Source: an uncultured bacterium (GTDB lineage: Bacteria; Verrucomicrobiota; Lentisphaeria; Victivallales; Victivallaceae). From it: a stretch of 5,709 nt of DNA. Positions 4,072-5,709 of this stretch are shown in pieces (position 1 is the first letter of the stretch; the number at the start of each line of letters is the position of its first letter). The stretch is from the NCBI GenBank assembly GCA_900551245.1, contig URVC01000101.1:1-5709 (forward strand). Direction: 5' to 3'. The translations under genes and the position numbers were made by a program. The notes under the pieces were generated by a model, which was not told the DNA's origin, searched no databases, and saw only the letters and a list, made by a program, of their open reading frames with translations.

Positions 4072-5709
4072 ATGAACGCCCGATATCTTTTCGCCGCCCT
4101 GTGCCTCAGTACGGCCGTTGCCGGGCTGGCGGAGCTGCCGCCTTTCTACCCGGAACTTGCACCGGAACACGCCTTCGACAGCGCGTTGACACCGCCGAAT
4201 GAGATCGCGGTCAACGGAGTGAAACCGGCAACCTTCACTCGCCTCCGTTCGCTGAATGGCAGGGAGTGGAAAATCCTGCCGCCGGTGAACTCCGCGGTCC
4301 CCTTCCCCGATTCCATTGACCTCGACAAGGGATATCTGGCTCCGGATTTCGACGATTCCGCCTGGGATTCGATCCCGGTTCCCCTCGACTGGAACAGACA
4401 GTATCCCGGCGTCTATTCGCAGAAACAGCCCTATGTCAAGGGGTTTTACCGCCGCAGTTTCGAGCTCACCCCCGCGGAACTCTCCGGGCGGCGGGTCCTT
4501 CTCCGCTTCGGAGTCATCGGCTATGACGGAACTGTCTTCGTCAACGGCCGTAAGATCGGCCGCCACAAGGGGGACTTCACCCCCTGCGAATTCGATGTTA
4601 CCGACGCGGTCAGACCGGGACGCAATGTGCTGGCGATCCGGGTGCTTTCGGATTTCGGAACGGTCCACGGCAACATTCCGGCAGCCGGTCATGTGTACGG
4701 CTCCCAGTGGGGCTGGGGAAACATCAAAGCCGGGCTCTGGCAGAGCGTCGAACTCGCCTTTGTCCCGGAGATTTATCTGGAATCCCTGCGGATTTCGCCG
4801 CTTCTCGCAGAAAAGTCCATCCGGATTGACTACACGCTCAACAACCGCAGCGGGAAAGAATTTCACGGCACTCTCGCCTTCGCCGCGCTTCCGGCCCGCA
4901 AGGGGGAATCCGGGCGGGCGATCGGGGAAATTTCTCTGCCGCTTTCCCTGAAAACGGGAGCCGGTTCCGGCAGTGTCAAACTGAAGCTCCGCAATCCGGT
5001 TGAGTGGTCCCCGGAACATCCCTGTCTCTACTATCTGGCGGCAACCGTGTCGGCCGGCGGGAAAGCGGTTTCCGGAGCGGTGGAGCGGTTCGGCTTCCGG
5101 GAGTTTAAAATCATCGACGGCAAGTTTCATCTGAACGGGAAACGCATCTACCTTTTCGGCGAAAACATCCGTTCGGTCGATTTCGGCGGACGCGGCACGA
5201 CGCCGGCCGAAGACGCGGCGAACCTCCGCAAATACATGAACGGCTTCAAGCGGCAGGGCGTCAACATCATCCGGAACGCCCACCTGCCGATCCTTCCGGC
5301 CGCGCTTGAGATCGCCGATGAAATCGGACTCATGATCTACGACGAATGGGGCTGGAGCTTCACGAACCTTCTCGACGAAAAAGCGTTTCAGGAGAACAAC
5401 GACCGCGAGCTGCGCGAATGGCTCCGGCGCGACTACAACCACCCGTCGGTGGTCATGTGGTCCGGCGCCAACGAGGTCCGGCACCGGGAAAAACCGGATG
5501 TCAAGCGCCAGCTCGACCGTCAGATCGACCTCATCCGTGAATTCGACAAATCGGGGCGGCCGGCCGTTTCGTTCTCCGGCTCCGCCTCATGGATCAGCTA
5601 CGGCATCGAGCCGCTGAACACGGATTTCCTCGACCTGCACAGCTATCACGGGCTCTCCGTGAACTCCTGGACACGCTGGAACAAGAACATCAACGACGCC
5701 TACGACGGT
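4072..5709 (+). CDS. secreted glycoside hydrolase family 2 protein (beta-galactosidase/mannosidase/glucuronidase-like), 3' partial
   Basis: The frame is open from the ATG for 546 codons to the window edge. Residues 1 to about 20 form a signal peptide (MNARY, then a hydrophobic stretch ending AVAGLA), so export across the inner membrane is expected; no lipobox is seen. The jelly-roll sugar-binding domain (about 85-235) includes GFYRRSFEL (124-132) and the typical VNGRKIGRHKG (158-168). An immunoglobulin-like domain follows (about 240-343). The TIM-barrel catalytic domain starts near FKIIDGKFHLNGK (345-357), with RNAH (401-404) and DEWGW (424-428). WSGANE carries Asn467 and the predicted acid/base Glu468. 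The catalytic nucleophile should lie beyond the window edge, so catalytic integrity cannot be fully judged. GH2 enzymes are retaining hydrolases of beta-linked sugars; the substrate cannot be named from this part. The gene starts ten bases after the prepilin stop and was probably co-transcribed with it. The insertion upstream has likely removed its native promoter. Confidence 0.93.
   Translation, partial: MNARYLFAALCLSTAVAGLAELPPFYPELAPEHAFDSALTPPNEIAVNGVKPATFTRLRSLNGREWKILPPVNSAVPFPDSIDLDKGYLAPDFDDSAWDSIPVPLDWNRQYPGVYSQKQPYVKGFYRRSFELTPAELSGRRVLLRFGVIGYDGTVFVNGRKIGRHKGDFTPCEFDVTDAVRPGRNVLAIRVLSDFGTVHGNIPAAGHVYGSQWGWGNIKAGLWQSVELAFVPEIYLESLRISPLLAEKSIRIDYTLNNRSGKEFHGTLAFAALPARKGESGRAIGEISLPLSLKTGAGSGSVKLKLRNPVEWSPEHPCLYYLAATVSAGGKAVSGAVERFGFREFKIIDGKFHLNGKRIYLFGENIRSVDFGGRGTTPAEDAANLRKYMNGFKRQGVNIIRNAHLPILPAALEIADEIGLMIYDEWGWSFTNLLDEKAFQENNDRELREWLRRDYNHPSVVMWSGANEVRHREKPDVKRQLDRQIDLIREFDKSGRPAVSFSGSASWISYGIEPLNTDFLDLHSYHGLSVNSWTRWNKNINDAYDG

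Noticed and set aside
4003..5484. Long minus-strand open frame of 493 codons
   Set aside because: It is the antisense shadow of the GC-rich GH2 gene. Its translation is rich in Arg, Val, Asp, Glu and Phe in low-order fashion with no recognisable domain, whereas the plus strand has a signal peptide, family motifs and a ribosome binding site.

Overview
The window looks like gut-type Lentisphaerota (Victivallis-like) DNA interrupted by a serine-recombinase mobile element. The taxon is an inference. It rests on a prepilin-type gene with the H-X9-DG C-terminal signature sitting directly in front of a secreted glycoside hydrolase, a pairing that is abundant in that phylum, and on the GC-rich codon use of those two genes.

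Layout: positions 1-218 hold only a gene edge that is open on both strands, plus a weak terminator-like hairpin. Positions 219-1493 (minus strand) encode a DUF4143-type AAA ATPase with a C-terminal nuclease-fold-like motif. Positions 1494-1627 are a very AT-rich control region with three CGGT-centred repeats spaced exactly 23 bp apart. Positions 1628-3310 (minus strand) encode a 560-residue large serine recombinase. It has its own promoter at 3349-3377, which overlaps an 8+8 bp inverted repeat. At about 3384 the sequence changes abruptly to GC-rich host DNA. There, on the plus strand, lies a prepilin-type gene that has lost its start codon and the first half of its N-terminal methylation motif (to 4061). 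Ten bases later a signal-peptide-bearing glycoside hydrolase family 2 gene begins (4072) and runs off the right edge.

Interpretation: the recombinase gene and its promoter abut the exact point where the prepilin reading frame loses homology, inside the codons for the conserved LLVVI segment. The simplest reading is that the element integrated into that conserved motif. It would have split the prepilin gene and separated the downstream GH2 gene from its promoter. The missing 5' half of the prepilin gene is not found in the window, so the left end of the element probably lies beyond position 1, or it has been lost by rearrangement. The most interesting idea is that this recombinase uses the highly repeated FTLIELLVVI-type coding motif as its attachment site.
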